From: JANQUM01 sp047630355
GTDB lineage: Bacteria > Bacteroidota > Bacteroidia > Cytophagales > Spirosomataceae
DNA: 64,000 bases
Direction of reading: 5' to 3'
NCBI GenBank assembly: GCA_047630355.1
Contig: JBLHXN010000005.1
Span: forward strand, 1 to 64,000
This document shows, in pieces, positions 16,255 through 25,862 of the stretch (its first letter is position 1; each line of letters begins with the position of its first letter). The notes under the pieces were generated by a model. The model saw nothing but the letters and a program-made list of their open reading frames with translations, had not been told where the DNA came from and searched no databases. A program made the translations under genes and the position numbers.

Positions 16255-18951
16255 TCATTGAATTTTCGGCTGTGTTAGGAAGACCTTACCATCAAACAAT
16301 TTGCCCATTAACCGAATAGTCGCATCCGTATTTTCGTCATTTTTAAGGTGGAAAGTAAATTCACCGTCAATAACTTGCGAAGAGTTAATTTCTGGGTTCC
16401 AATATAGTGTTTTACTTCCCGTGAAAACATCAACGGTAGTTGGCGTAAAACCCGAAATTTGTAATGTCCCGGCTACTGGTTTGCCAGACTTACCAGTAAT
16501 GAAGCCCTTTTTTAAAGTGATTTTAATAACCCCTCCGGCGGCTCTTATACCGTACAGGGACGACTCATCTGCCTTTAGAACTTCAACACTTAAAACATCA
16601 TTCGGACTGAATTGATCCAACCGGTCTTTAAGAGGCTCTCGGATGCCTGTATTCTGCTTATTTGGATCATTTGGATTGTTAATAGCAATGTCGTTTAGCA
16701 AAACCAACGGTTCGTCATAAAAGTTGTTTCTGACCATTAATTTCCCTGTAGAACTACTGTACTGAACAGTTGCAAGTTGTTCCAACATTTCAATGATAGA
16801 GGTATATCTGGGAGAATCATCAGTAAATGTTTTTTTGGATATTCCGTTTCCAAGTTTTTCGCGTTCCTCTCTCGAAATCACGTTTGCCAGTACTTGTACT
16901 TCTTCCAAAAGCGTAGATAAGGTATCATCGGCAACGAACCGATCCGATGTGGTGAAATCAATAGTAGCATTGAGCAGCGGGTAGGTTTTACAACCTAATT
17001 TGATTTCACCCTGTTCAGGCTCATCAAGTAGCACTTCGCCGTAGGTTACTTCTCTTCCACGTTTATCCGTTAGTTGGTAAACTACCGTTTGTTCTCCAGA
17101 AAAATTAATGCCAGTAAAGTAGAATTTACCATCTTTATCTGTTTGAGTTTCGCTAAAAAACTTGTTTTCTAAACCGAAAGATGCCAGCGTCAGGTTATAT
17201 TTTTTAAGCGGTTTTTTGTTCGCTTTATTTATCAACTTGCCGCTTATTACCAATAATGAATCACTGTTTTCTAACTGCTTTATTTTCGCTTCATTTACGG
17301 TTATAAATTTGTTTCTATTTTTAGGAATTTCCGAATCGGCGAAGCTAAAAAGTGATTTGCTTGATGTTACCGATACCGTAAGATTTTCTACCTGTGGGGG
17401 AATATTGAAGACGGTTATCTTTTGAACAGAATCGTTAACGACCTCACGGCTTACTTCCAGCTCACCGAAAAGTGATTTATCTAAATCGGCGACACGGCTC
17501 ACTGAACAAGTTTTTACTGTATCTGGTAGTTTACCTTTTGAGACAAAAACAGGTTGGATATTAATGAGTTCGGGATAAGCCGCCATCCAATTCGTAAAAA
17601 ACCGGAGGTAGTATTGTCCGGCGGGTAATTGTTTATCAAGCAACATGTAGCCACTCGACTTTCTGTCAAAAAAGCGAAAATACTGGTGCGTGACTTTCTT
17701 CCCAACCGAATCGTAAAGACACACGTTAAGCGGTTGAAAATCCGTAAAACCCTGCCCTTCCTGAATCGAAGAAAAATGCAGCCGTTCGCCCGGAACAAAA
17801 ATGTCCTTATTGGTGAGCGTTTTTAACGTGCCGAGATTAAATCCGTCGCTATTTGCGTTCTGTAAAACAGATTCTGTTTTGAACTCTCCGGGCTGATAAT
17901 CAGTTGGCAGCGTGCGGGCAAACCTATAGGTATCCATATCTCCTGAAATTTGTAAGGCGAGCGGTTGATCTATGTTTCCGTTTTTGTCAATACGATGTCT
18001 GCTGGAAATATGCAGTAGCGAAGTTGCCGAACTAATGTCTTTAAAAAGTAGCTGTGGTCCCGCTGATTTATTTCGGTTGAGAATTATAAATGTTGCTTCT
18101 TGAGCAAAAGAAAAAGAGGAATCGGCATCCCGTTTTGCCGCAGGAAAATCGAAGAAGCCTTTACCGTATTTTGTGGTTGTGTATTCCCCAAAACTTGATC
18201 CTCTTTTGATGGTATTGCCTTCAAGCAGGAAAAGGTCAAACCCGTTTTCTTTCAATTTATTTTGAGCCAAGCTTATCAGAAAGTGCCTCAAAGAACCGTT
18301 ATAGGCTTTTTCTCTTAGCTCATTACGTTTGGCTAACTTATTCTCTTCGACGGCTATTTCTTTATAAAAAGATTTCACTACGTAATTAGTAATACCACTC
18401 GTTCCTTTAAATTCAACCAATTCGGTCAGGACTTCATAACCTAATGATTCGTTCGTAATGTTTAAAGGTTTACCAGAACTGGCTGTCAGCAGCGATTTTT
18501 CTTTAGTGAAATCGACTACCCAATAATTGTTTATTTCGGTTTGTTTAGCGAAAGCATCCGTTCCTAAAAAACTCCGTTTGAACCTTTCAAAATTACGACT
18601 CCACTCCTTGTCCTTTTTCCCACTAACGGTCAATTCCTGCAAAGCCTCAACCTGAGATTGCAACTGCACATTAATAAATTTTGTAGTAGTTCCGACTTCA
18701 ATAAATACTGATTTTGACCTATACCCAACCGACGTAAAAACAAGTTCTGCTTTTTGGGTCAAAGAAAACGTCAGACTGAACTTTCCGAGTGTATCCGTCT
18801 GCGTACCGAACGTAGTTCCGTTCACGAAAACATTCACGAACGGCAGGGGTTCGCCATTATCAAGTTCTTTCACGGTTCCCGAAACGGTTATTTTTTGCCC
18901 AAATGTAATTGTGGGAATTAACAATAGTAGTAGTATGTATTTCCTTAACAT
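16255..18951 (-). CDS. Large exported protein with carboxypeptidase-like domain and TonB-receptor plug but no barrel
   Basis: An 898-residue envelope protein. It has a signal peptide (1-18, ending TFG) and a carboxypeptidase-D regulatory domain (about 22-110, VSGTVKELDNGEPLPFVNVFV). A long beta-rich middle of macroglobulin-like sandwich character (about 300-640) includes a second VISGKLINKANKKPL repeat. A plug-like domain lies near the C-terminus (about 720-830, with VLLNDIAI, NDVLSVEVLKADESSLYGIRAAGGVIKITLKKG). The last segment is only about 60 residues, so no outer-membrane barrel can follow. Such plug-only proteins occur in Bacteroidota as a recurrent family of unknown role. It converges with the gene ending at 16223. 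Confidence 0.8.
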   Translation of the reverse strand: MLRKYILLLLLIPTITFGQKITVSGTVKELDNGEPLPFVNVFVNGTTFGTQTDTLGKFSLTFSLTQKAELVFTSVGYRSKSVFIEVGTTTKFINVQLQSQVEALQELTVSGKKDKEWSRNFERFKRSFLGTDAFAKQTEINNYWVVDFTKEKSLLTASSGKPLNITNESLGYEVLTELVEFKGTSGITNYVVKSFYKEIAVEENKLAKRNELREKAYNGSLRHFLISLAQNKLKENGFDLFLLEGNTIKRGSSFGEYTTTKYGKGFFDFPAAKRDADSSFSFAQEATFIILNRNKSAGPQLLFKDISSATSLLHISSRHRIDKNGNIDQPLALQISGDMDTYRFARTLPTDYQPGEFKTESVLQNANSDGFNLGTLKTLTNKDIFVPGERLHFSSIQEGQGFTDFQPLNVCLYDSVGKKVTHQYFRFFDRKSSGYMLLDKQLPAGQYYLRFFTNWMAAYPELINIQPVFVSKGKLPDTVKTCSVSRVADLDKSLFGELEVSREVVNDSVQKITVFNIPPQVENLTVSVTSSKSLFSFADSEIPKNRNKFITVNEAKIKQLENSDSLLVISGKLINKANKKPLKKYNLTLASFGLENKFFSETQTDKDGKFYFTGINFSGEQTVVYQLTDKRGREVTYGEVLLDEPEQGEIKLGCKTYPLLNATIDFTTSDRFVADDTLSTLLEEVQVLANVISREEREKLGNGISKKTFTDDSPRYTSIIEMLEQLATVQYSSSTGKLMVRNNFYDEPLVLLNDIAINNPNDPNKQNTGIREPLKDRLDQFSPNDVLSVEVLKADESSLYGIRAAGGVIKITLKKGFITGKSGKPVAGTLQISGFTPTTVDVFTGSKTLYWNPEINSSQVIDGEFTFHLKNDENTDATIRLMGKLFDGKVFLTQPKIQ

Positions 18952-19027
18952 AAGCTATTGGATGGATAAAGGTTTGCCTCAAGCATTAAGTTCTTTTTTA
19001 AACCAGATTACACACGTAAAGTAATAA

Positions 19028-19354
19028 TTATAGCAATTCCTCCACAGGTCGCCAAACAACGTTTTTAAAATCCTGCACTTTGTCGTCCTTGATAACTATG
19101 CCTTCGTCTTCGAGTAGTTCCTGCATAATAGTTGGCGTTGCAAAGAAGTTTTTGCCCGTCAAAACCCCGCTGGCGTTTACCACCCGGTGAGCCGGAACGT
19201 CGGCACGGCTGTGGCAGGCGTTCATAGCCCATCCCACCAATCTCGCTCCGCCTTTGCTACCCAGATATTCCGCAATCAAACCATAGGCTGAAACCCGCCC
19301 CTTGGGAATGAGTTTTACTACGTCGTAAATATCTTCGAATTTGTTTTCTGACAT
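19028..19354 (-). CDS. Alkyltransferase-like protein (ATL), MGMT family without the active cysteine
   Basis: A 108-residue DNA-binding protein related to the C-terminal domain of O6-methylguanine-DNA methyltransferase. The winged-helix segment (IPKGRVSAYGLIAEYLG) and Arg-finger region (GARLVGWAMNACHSRADVPAHRVV) are intact, but the PCHR motif reads PAHR (Ala55 in place of Cys). This defines ATL proteins, which bind alkylated guanine and flag it for nucleotide excision repair instead of removing the alkyl group. The gene is alone, with short spacers on both sides. Confidence 0.92.
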   Translation of the reverse strand: MSENKFEDIYDVVKLIPKGRVSAYGLIAEYLGSKGGARLVGWAMNACHSRADVPAHRVVNASGVLTGKNFFATPTIMQELLEDEGIVIKDDKVQDFKNVVWRPVEELL

Positions 19355-19529
19355 GGGTTTGAATTTTTATCAAGCACTCGTTTGTAAATATTTTGTTCTA
19401 GCTAGTCGTAAAACCCATCTCGTCTGCCGACTACGTCAGGCACCCACCCTGCCCAGGCGGGGATTTACTCAATCGACAATTACATAAACTAAAACTGTAA
19501 AAGTAATTAATAACAATTGAGTCTCTCCC
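19355..19529. other. Intergenic stretch with a GC-rich island
   Basis: Mostly AT-rich, but 19417-19465 is GC-rich and unlike its surroundings (segments CTGCCGACTACGTCAGGC and CCTGCCCAGGCGGGG). It has no coding sense in any frame. It may be a copy of a dispersed intergenic repeat. Confidence 0.35.
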
Positions 19530-20657
19530 TCAAAAAATCTGGTCAAAAGATTCTCCGTTGAATTTGTAAACGCCGCCGTTTGCCATGGCGAAGAGTAAGT
19601 TGTTATTTTTATCTTCGTAAATATCCCAAATCATTTGACCTTTTAGGTCTTCGTCAACCGTAAAATTAACTAAAGATTTTCCGTTGTATTTCCACGCTCC
19701 GGTGTCACGGTCGCCAAACCAAATGTCCCCGTTTTCAGTCTCTGTTATCACAAATATGTGGTTGAGCGTCCCTGAGGGTGATTTTTTGGTATTCCCTACT
19801 ATATTATCGTCGTAAACGTTGAGTTTTTTTGAAAATTTTATGATTCCGTCGCTTTCGTTTAGTAGGACGCCAATTCCATTATTCCCAATCCATAAGCGTC
19901 CTTTAGAATCTTCCAAAACGCTTCTTACGTGAAGAAATTCTCCCTCTTTGGAGTAACCCAATGATTTGTTATCAATTTTTGTGAAGCTCTTTCCGTCGTA
20001 ACCCGTAACTGATGAGTACGAGGCAATCCAGATATTATCTTCTTTTCCAATTGAGATATCGGTTGCTTCGAGGTTAGCGGGAGTTTCGCCGTAGGTTAGA
20101 TTTGGGAAATTGAGGTACTCAACCTGCTTATTATCTACTTTGACGGCGTTTGCGTTTCTACCCGCACCAAACCAAAGAGCGATAGAAGAAAGCGTCTAGT
20201 TATTATTTGTAGAGAATTCGAGATTACCTGTTAACTTCTCTTTTCGATAGTTCGTGATTTTCTTACCATCAAAACTACACACGCCTTCACTTGTTCTGAA
20301 CCAGATAGTTCCGTGTTTATCTTCCTGAATTGTCCGCACCTGATTGCTACTCAAACCGTCATTTGTGGTAAAGTAGGTGAATGACTTTCCGTCGTAAGAA
20401 TAAACTCCTTCTTTATGGCTTCCGAACCAATATCGCCCTTTGCTATCCTGAAATATGCTGCGAGTACCGGTAGTATATTTAAGCGTATCGTGGACCTCAT
20501 CAAGTAATATTTCGGTTTCAGGAGTGCCAACTTCATCTGAAGTGTCAAACTCTGACTCCCCAATAATAGTTTTCTCGCTTTGGGTGCACGAGAAGCTTAA
20601 TCCAATTAAAATTAAAAGGTAGAGCATTACGAATTGATTTTTCATTTTAAATTTCAC
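19530..20657 (-). pseudogene. Two-component-regulator-propeller-like lipoprotein interrupted by one amber codon
   Basis: Two open pieces, 20657-20196 and 19961-19530, lie in the same frame. The stretch between them is open apart from TAG at 20196-20198. Read through, the product is about 375 residues: a lipoprotein signal (lipobox LSFSC) and repeated Reg_prop beta-propeller blades such as IFQDSKGRYWFGSHKEGVY, DKHGTIWFRTSEGV, EDSKGRLWIGNNGIGV and TENGDIWFGDRDTGAW. The codon at the stop is where a tryptophan (TGG) would be plausible. No other lesion is visible, so this is either a very recent pseudogene, a sequencing error or a real amber. Blades of this type form sensor domains in hybrid kinases; here no kinase domain is attached. 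Confidence 0.75.
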
Positions 20658-20986
20658 TGTTTTCTCTCGAATTATCTAAAGTAATGACTGCTTTCACGAT
20701 ACGCTCTTTAATGTAAAGACTTTATTTCAAAATAGGTTGGTTTTTTTGTTAAGGTGAAATGAATGCTCAGTTCAGAAGGTAACTGTAGTGCGATACAGCA
20801 AAATGTATTATGTCTTTGATTTTTAAAAATAAATCTCGGAATATGAATATCTGTTCGTAATAAATACAAAAAAGACTTTTTTTGTGAGTGAATTTTGAAT
20901 ATTTGTCCGTAATTTTTATTCTGTTTTAGAATGTATTTTTAATTAAACTTTAGTACTATCTTATTTTCAACTTTTATCTATTTGTC
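20658..20986. promoter_or_regulatory. Intergenic region with a 17-bp direct repeat upstream of SusC pair 2
   Basis: GAATATCTGTTCGTAAT (20845-20861) recurs as GAATATTTGTCCGTAAT (20897-20913), 15 of 17 bases identical and 52 bp apart (close to five helical turns). The region is the only space between divergent genes. A regulator site for the susCD pair is a reasonable reading. No consensus promoter could be placed with confidence. Confidence 0.4.
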
Positions 20987-23900
20987 ATGAAAAAACAACT
21001 ACTCACTTATCTTCTCATGCTTTGCACGTGCGGTTTCGCGTACGCTCAGAGTGTAAGCGGAAAGGTAACAGACGAACAAAATACACCGCTTCCGGGTGTG
21101 AACGTAACCATTAAAGGCACTTCAACCGGAACCATTACTTCTGCTGCCGGAACTTACACTATTTCCGCAAAAAAAGGCGATATGTTGGAGTTCTCGTTCA
21201 TCGGAATGCAGCCCCGCACCGTATCGGTTGGGAATGCTACCACATTAGACGTAACGCTTATTGACGATGCACTTAACCTGAACGAAGTGGTAGTAACTGC
21301 TCTCGGTATCAAACGGGAAAAACGCTCGTTGGGTTATGCTACGCAGGAGTTAGACTCCAAGCAAATTCTGGACGTACCGCGTAATAATATTGTAACGGCG
21401 TTACAAGGGAAAGTAGCCGGAGCTCAGATTTCGAGTCAGGGTGGTGCTCCGGGACAAGGTGCCCGTATCATTATTCGTGGAATCAATTCATTGAGTCCGG
21501 GAGCGAATAACGAGCCACTTTTTGTGGTAGATGGTGTTCCTATCAGTAACGATAGTTTTACCGCAGGTGGTGGTAGTGGACGCGGAGCAACCAACCGTGC
21601 AGCTGACATTAACCTTGACGACGTTGAAAGCGTAAACGTACTAAAAGGTGGTGCCGCAACAGCTCTTTACGGAGTGCGTGCTGCAAACGGAGCTATCATT
21701 GTTACTACCAAGAAAGGAAAGAACGGTAAAACTGTATTCAACTTTACTTCTACTTACGGAATTGACGAAGTAAACAAAACCCCGAACGTACAGCGGATTT
21801 ATACACAAGGCTACGCTGGTGTTTACGATAAAAATAGTTTCTGGCCTACGTGGGGACCAACCGTTGAGGAAGCCCGTCGGTTAGACCCCGGTCATCCCGC
21901 AGAGTTATTTGATAATTTCGAGCAGGCGTATCAAACGGGTTCTCAAAACAATATTCACTTTGACGCGTCGGGTGGAAATGAAAAGACAAGTTTTTATAGC
22001 TCCGTTTCGCGGTTTGGACAGGAGGGTGTTGTTCCCTTTACAGATTTTGAAAGAATCTCCGCTAAGTTGAACGGAACAATCAGCCTTTCGGATAAATTTT
22101 CAATTATTGGTTCGGCAAATTTCATTAACTCCGGCGGAGCAAGGGTAGACGCCAGTTCGTTCAATACCCGTTTGGTTTATTGGGCACCGCAAAAAGACGT
22201 TTCGGATTTTGAATATACTGAAGGGCCACTTGCCGGAACAATGAAGCCTTACCGTCCTGAAATATCAACGGGTAATAACCCGGTTTGGGGTAACAAGACT
22301 AATACGTTCGTTGACGATGTCAACCGCCTGATTGGTAACATTGGTTTCAATTATCAGCCGTTAGAAGGTTTGAATGTTTCGTATCGCTTCGGAATGGATA
22401 GATTCACTGACAGTCGCAGAGCGAGTGCTCCGGGACCAAGTGGTATTGAAAACGAAGCTGTTTACGAAGATAACGGATTGGGTTTTATCGAAGAAACCCG
22501 TATCACAAGCCGCGATATGACTTCAAACCTTGTGGTGTCTTACGAGAAAGAAATCAACAACGATTTTGATTTGACATTACGTACCGGACTTGACATTTTT
22601 GAACGATCGTACGACCGCGTGTCTACTCGTGGGGCAGAATTTGAGGTGTTTGACTTCATCCACCTCAGCAATGCGGCAATTATCACCACATCGCAGTTGA
22701 TTAGCAAAAATAGGTTAGTCGGGCTTTACGGTGAAGTAGGTTTATCTTACCGTGACCTGCTTTTCTTATCGGTGACAAACCGTAATGACTGGTCATCTAC
22801 ATTGCCAAAAGACAATAACTCATTTAGTTATCCGTCGGTTAACTTAGGTTTTGTATTCACCGACCTTATTGATACACGTCCTTCTTGGTTAGATTATGGT
22901 AAATTCCGTGCCTCGTTTGCCCAAATTGGTAAAGATGCTATTGGTCCTTACCTGACTTCTGATGTTTACCGTGCTACTGCCTCCGGCTTCCCGATTGGTG
23001 ACGTAACAGGCTGGACCCGCCCGGGTAACAAAGCGGATTTGAATTTATTGAATGAAACTACCGACGCAATAGAATTTGGTCTTGAATTTAAGTTGCTGAA
23101 AAACAGAATTAGTATTGACGCGGCCTGGTATCAGAACAATTCACGGAATCAAATCCTCGGCGTGCCAATTTCTGCGGCCTCGGGTTATAATTCGTTTACC
23201 ACAAATGCGGGTGAAATTCAGAACTCGGGTATCGAGTTATTGGTGAATGCTACCGCTGTTGAAACTCCGAATTTTAACTGGAACATTACGGCGAACTTCT
23301 CAAATAACCGCAATAAAGTGGTAAGTATCAAAGAAGGTATTGAGAGTATATTCTTAGGAAGCGATTTCGGTTACGCCGGAAGTTCGGCGAGTCAGGTATT
23401 GTACACAGGTTACGCCTACGGAAATATCTTAGGTACGAGCTACCAGCGTTATTATGAAAACCCAGCTGATGAAGACCCGCTAATTCTTGACGATAGCCGT
23501 CCGATTGTGATTGGGGAAAATGGTTTTCCGGTGCGTAATACAAGCCAGAAGATTCTTGGAAATTCCATTCCGAAATATATGTTGAACATCGGAAATCAGT
23601 TTACGTACAAAAATATTTCGCTTGGGTTTAACTTTGATTTCCGTCAGGGTTTCCAGAAATTCAATTCACTGGATAATTTCCACGCCGCTTTTGGTATTGC
23701 AGATTATACTGAGAACCGTGACCAAACGATTGTTTTTGAAGGCGTTACCGCCGACGGACAACCAAATACCAAAGAGGTATTTTTAGGTCAGGGAACGGGT
23801 CCTGACGGCGTAAATTACGGAGCCGGATTTTACCGAAACGTATATCGTGGAGTTACCGAAAATTTCGTGGAGGATGCCTCGTGGGTTCGTTTACAAAACC

Positions 23901-24118
23901 TGAACCTGACGTATAACCTTCCGGCAGGTATTCTGTCAAGAGTTGCCTTAAACCGTGCCAGCATTTCATTTACCGGAACAAACCTGTGGTTATCAACTCC
24001 GTACAGCGGTTTTGACCCTGAAGTGTCCGTAAACACTGGAAACGCCGACGGTTTTGCCGGACGTGGTGCTTATCCTGGTTTACGTTCGTACGCCGCAACT
24101 TTACGTTTAACTTTCTAA
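20987..24118 (+). CDS. SusC/RagA-type TonB-dependent outer-membrane receptor (pair 2)
   Basis: A 1043-residue outer-membrane importer. It has a signal peptide (1-21, AYAQ), a carboxypeptidase-D regulatory domain (about 22-105, SGKVTDEQNTPLPGVNVTIKG), the LNEVVVTALGIKREKRSLGY linker and a plug (about 115-235, FVVDGVPI, ESVNVLKGGAATALYGVRA). The barrel ends in a terminal phenylalanine (ATLRLTF), as expected for BAM-inserted proteins. The SusD-like partner starts 13 bp downstream. No degradative enzyme is adjacent. Confidence 0.95.
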   Translation: MKKQLLTYLLMLCTCGFAYAQSVSGKVTDEQNTPLPGVNVTIKGTSTGTITSAAGTYTISAKKGDMLEFSFIGMQPRTVSVGNATTLDVTLIDDALNLNEVVVTALGIKREKRSLGYATQELDSKQILDVPRNNIVTALQGKVAGAQISSQGGAPGQGARIIIRGINSLSPGANNEPLFVVDGVPISNDSFTAGGGSGRGATNRAADINLDDVESVNVLKGGAATALYGVRAANGAIIVTTKKGKNGKTVFNFTSTYGIDEVNKTPNVQRIYTQGYAGVYDKNSFWPTWGPTVEEARRLDPGHPAELFDNFEQAYQTGSQNNIHFDASGGNEKTSFYSSVSRFGQEGVVPFTDFERISAKLNGTISLSDKFSIIGSANFINSGGARVDASSFNTRLVYWAPQKDVSDFEYTEGPLAGTMKPYRPEISTGNNPVWGNKTNTFVDDVNRLIGNIGFNYQPLEGLNVSYRFGMDRFTDSRRASAPGPSGIENEAVYEDNGLGFIEETRITSRDMTSNLVVSYEKEINNDFDLTLRTGLDIFERSYDRVSTRGAEFEVFDFIHLSNAAIITTSQLISKNRLVGLYGEVGLSYRDLLFLSVTNRNDWSSTLPKDNNSFSYPSVNLGFVFTDLIDTRPSWLDYGKFRASFAQIGKDAIGPYLTSDVYRATASGFPIGDVTGWTRPGNKADLNLLNETTDAIEFGLEFKLLKNRISIDAAWYQNNSRNQILGVPISAASGYNSFTTNAGEIQNSGIELLVNATAVETPNFNWNITANFSNNRNKVVSIKEGIESIFLGSDFGYAGSSASQVLYTGYAYGNILGTSYQRYYENPADEDPLILDDSRPIVIGENGFPVRNTSQKILGNSIPKYMLNIGNQFTYKNISLGFNFDFRQGFQKFNSLDNFHAAFGIADYTENRDQTIVFEGVTADGQPNTKEVFLGQGTGPDGVNYGAGFYRNVYRGVTENFVEDASWVRLQNLNLTYNLPAGILSRVALNRASISFTGTNLWLSTPYSGFDPEVSVNTGNADGFAGRGAYPGLRSYAATLRLTF

Positions 24119-24131
24119 AAACTGACTACCA

Positions 24132-25538
24132 ATGAAATTAACAAAATACATATTTATACTCGCAGCGGGCTTATTCTTGAGCAGTTGCGAAGACTATCTC
24201 GACATAAACGATAACCCTAACGGAGCCACAACGCCGCCGCTGAGAGGTTTACTCGCAAACGTAACGTACAATACTGCCGACAACGTCTATGAGCTGGGTA
24301 GTACGGTATCTTTTTACACGCAGTACCTTGCGTCACCAAATCAGGCAAGCCCGATTGATGTGTATGACCGTATCAGTACCAGTGGTACGTGGGGTAGTAT
24401 TTACGGGGTAATGGGCGATATCTACGACATGGAAAAATTCGCCACCGAAAATAATTCGTATCACTACATAGGTGTAGCGAAAGTATTGATGGCGATTAAC
24501 CTCGGAATGATTGCTGATTCTTACGGTGATGCTCCTTACAGCGAAGCGTTAGACTTTCAAACGATTGTACCTGCGTACGATAATCAGGAGCAATTATACG
24601 GAGTTATCCAAACTTTATTGGATGAAGGAATTGCGAACTTAAACCGTACTAATGAAGGCGAGGCATTGCCAACTTCTAACGATTTCATTCACAACGGAAA
24701 CGTAAGTAGTTGGATAAAAACGGCTTATACAATTAAAGCACGTTATCTCAACCACTTATCAGAAACGAGCGGTTACGATGCAAACGCCGTACTTGCCGCC
24801 GTAAGTCAGGCGTATACGTCAAACGATGACGATGCTGAAGTAACTCAGTTTCAGAACCGTAACCCGTGGGCACAAGTAGCCGTAAACAACGATAATTTGG
24901 TATTGGGTGGGTGGCTTTCACAGCAAGTCATTGATGCCATGAACGGGACAACCTTTGGGGTGTTTGATCCGCGTTTACCTAAGATTACGAGTCCTTTACC
25001 GAACGGTGATTTCATTGGAACGGAGAACGGTGTTGGACGTACCGGAGACGGTGCCGGAGAGCAACGTATTGTTTATCTCACTACGGATGGTTTTTATTCG
25101 TCCACTAGTTCGCCGTTGATTATTGCGTCTTACAGCGAGTTGAAATTCATTGAAGCCGAAGCCGCTTTCCGTGCCGGAGACCGTGCCCGTGCGTACGCCG
25201 CTTACATTGAAGGGATTGCCTCAAATCATATTAAGCTGGGCGTAAGCGATGAGGACATTGCTACGTTTGCGGGAAATGAAGCCATTTCAGTAGGGGCAGC
25301 GAACTTGACCTTGCAGAATATCTTCGATCAAAAGTACATCACAACTTTCCTGCATCCGGAAGCGTGGGTAGATGCCCGCCGTTTTGATTATCAGTACACA
25401 GATTTTACCGTGCCAGAAAACGATTTATTGAACGGTCAGTTTATTCGTCGCTTGGATTATCCTGATACGGAATATCAGCGTAACGGTGGTAATGTGCCCG
25501 TGGTAGAACTATTGACTCGATTATTCTGGGATCAATAA
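24132..25538 (+). CDS. SusD/RagB family nutrient-binding lipoprotein (pair 2, SusD-like_2 type)
   Basis: A 468-residue surface lipoprotein with lipobox LSSC (Cys19). The shorter length and signatures such as IADSYGDAPYSEAL and ELKFIEAEAAFRAGD fit the SusD-like_2 subfamily. That subfamily is often paired with receptors for peptide or amino-compound substrates as well as glycans. It forms a two-gene operon with the upstream susC and is closed by a terminator at 25566-25604. Confidence 0.92.
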   Translation: MKLTKYIFILAAGLFLSSCEDYLDINDNPNGATTPPLRGLLANVTYNTADNVYELGSTVSFYTQYLASPNQASPIDVYDRISTSGTWGSIYGVMGDIYDMEKFATENNSYHYIGVAKVLMAINLGMIADSYGDAPYSEALDFQTIVPAYDNQEQLYGVIQTLLDEGIANLNRTNEGEALPTSNDFIHNGNVSSWIKTAYTIKARYLNHLSETSGYDANAVLAAVSQAYTSNDDDAEVTQFQNRNPWAQVAVNNDNLVLGGWLSQQVIDAMNGTTFGVFDPRLPKITSPLPNGDFIGTENGVGRTGDGAGEQRIVYLTTDGFYSSTSSPLIIASYSELKFIEAEAAFRAGDRARAYAAYIEGIASNHIKLGVSDEDIATFAGNEAISVGAANLTLQNIFDQKYITTFLHPEAWVDARRFDYQYTDFTVPENDLLNGQFIRRLDYPDTEYQRNGGNVPVVELLTRLFWDQ

Positions 25539-25565
25539 TATCACTATAGTTTAGTTGTAAAATTC

Positions 25566-25604
25566 CAAAGCCCGAACGTCTGATAGATGTTCGGGCTTTG
25601 TTTT
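25566..25604 (+). terminator. Intrinsic terminator after susD pair 2
   Basis: A 15-bp stem (25566-25580 with 25586-25600, one G-T pair) followed by TTTTC. Confidence 0.88.
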
Positions 25605-25670
25605 CTTTAATAGTTCTGAAATTTTTATCAGGACAATGTTTTATTTAGCGTGGAGTACGTAAACGGTCAA

Positions 25671-25698
25671 GAGCCATCGGCTCGAACATGTTGTAACG
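25671..25698. repeat. Dispersed palindromic repeat, copy 2
   Basis: GAGCCATCGGCTC followed by GAACATGTTGTAACG. It aligns with the reverse complement of 5901-5931. The stem bases differ from copy 1 but still pair, which suggests that the hairpin is the conserved feature. Confidence 0.5.
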
Positions 25699-25862
25699 TT
25701 GGATTTCAATCCATCGTCAAGAACGAGTAGTCAGACCCAAAATTTACCGAGTTTACGGCTTTCCTCCCATAATTACCCAACAACAGAACTGTGGCAATAC
25801 CACCTTTCAACTGCGTGATTTGGTGAAAAGTGAATTTATCCTTTGCAGGATTGAATATTGTG

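Noticed and set aside
16301..16615. 104-codon plus-strand ORF opposite the plug-only gene
   Set aside because: Antisense shadow with no recognisable domain.
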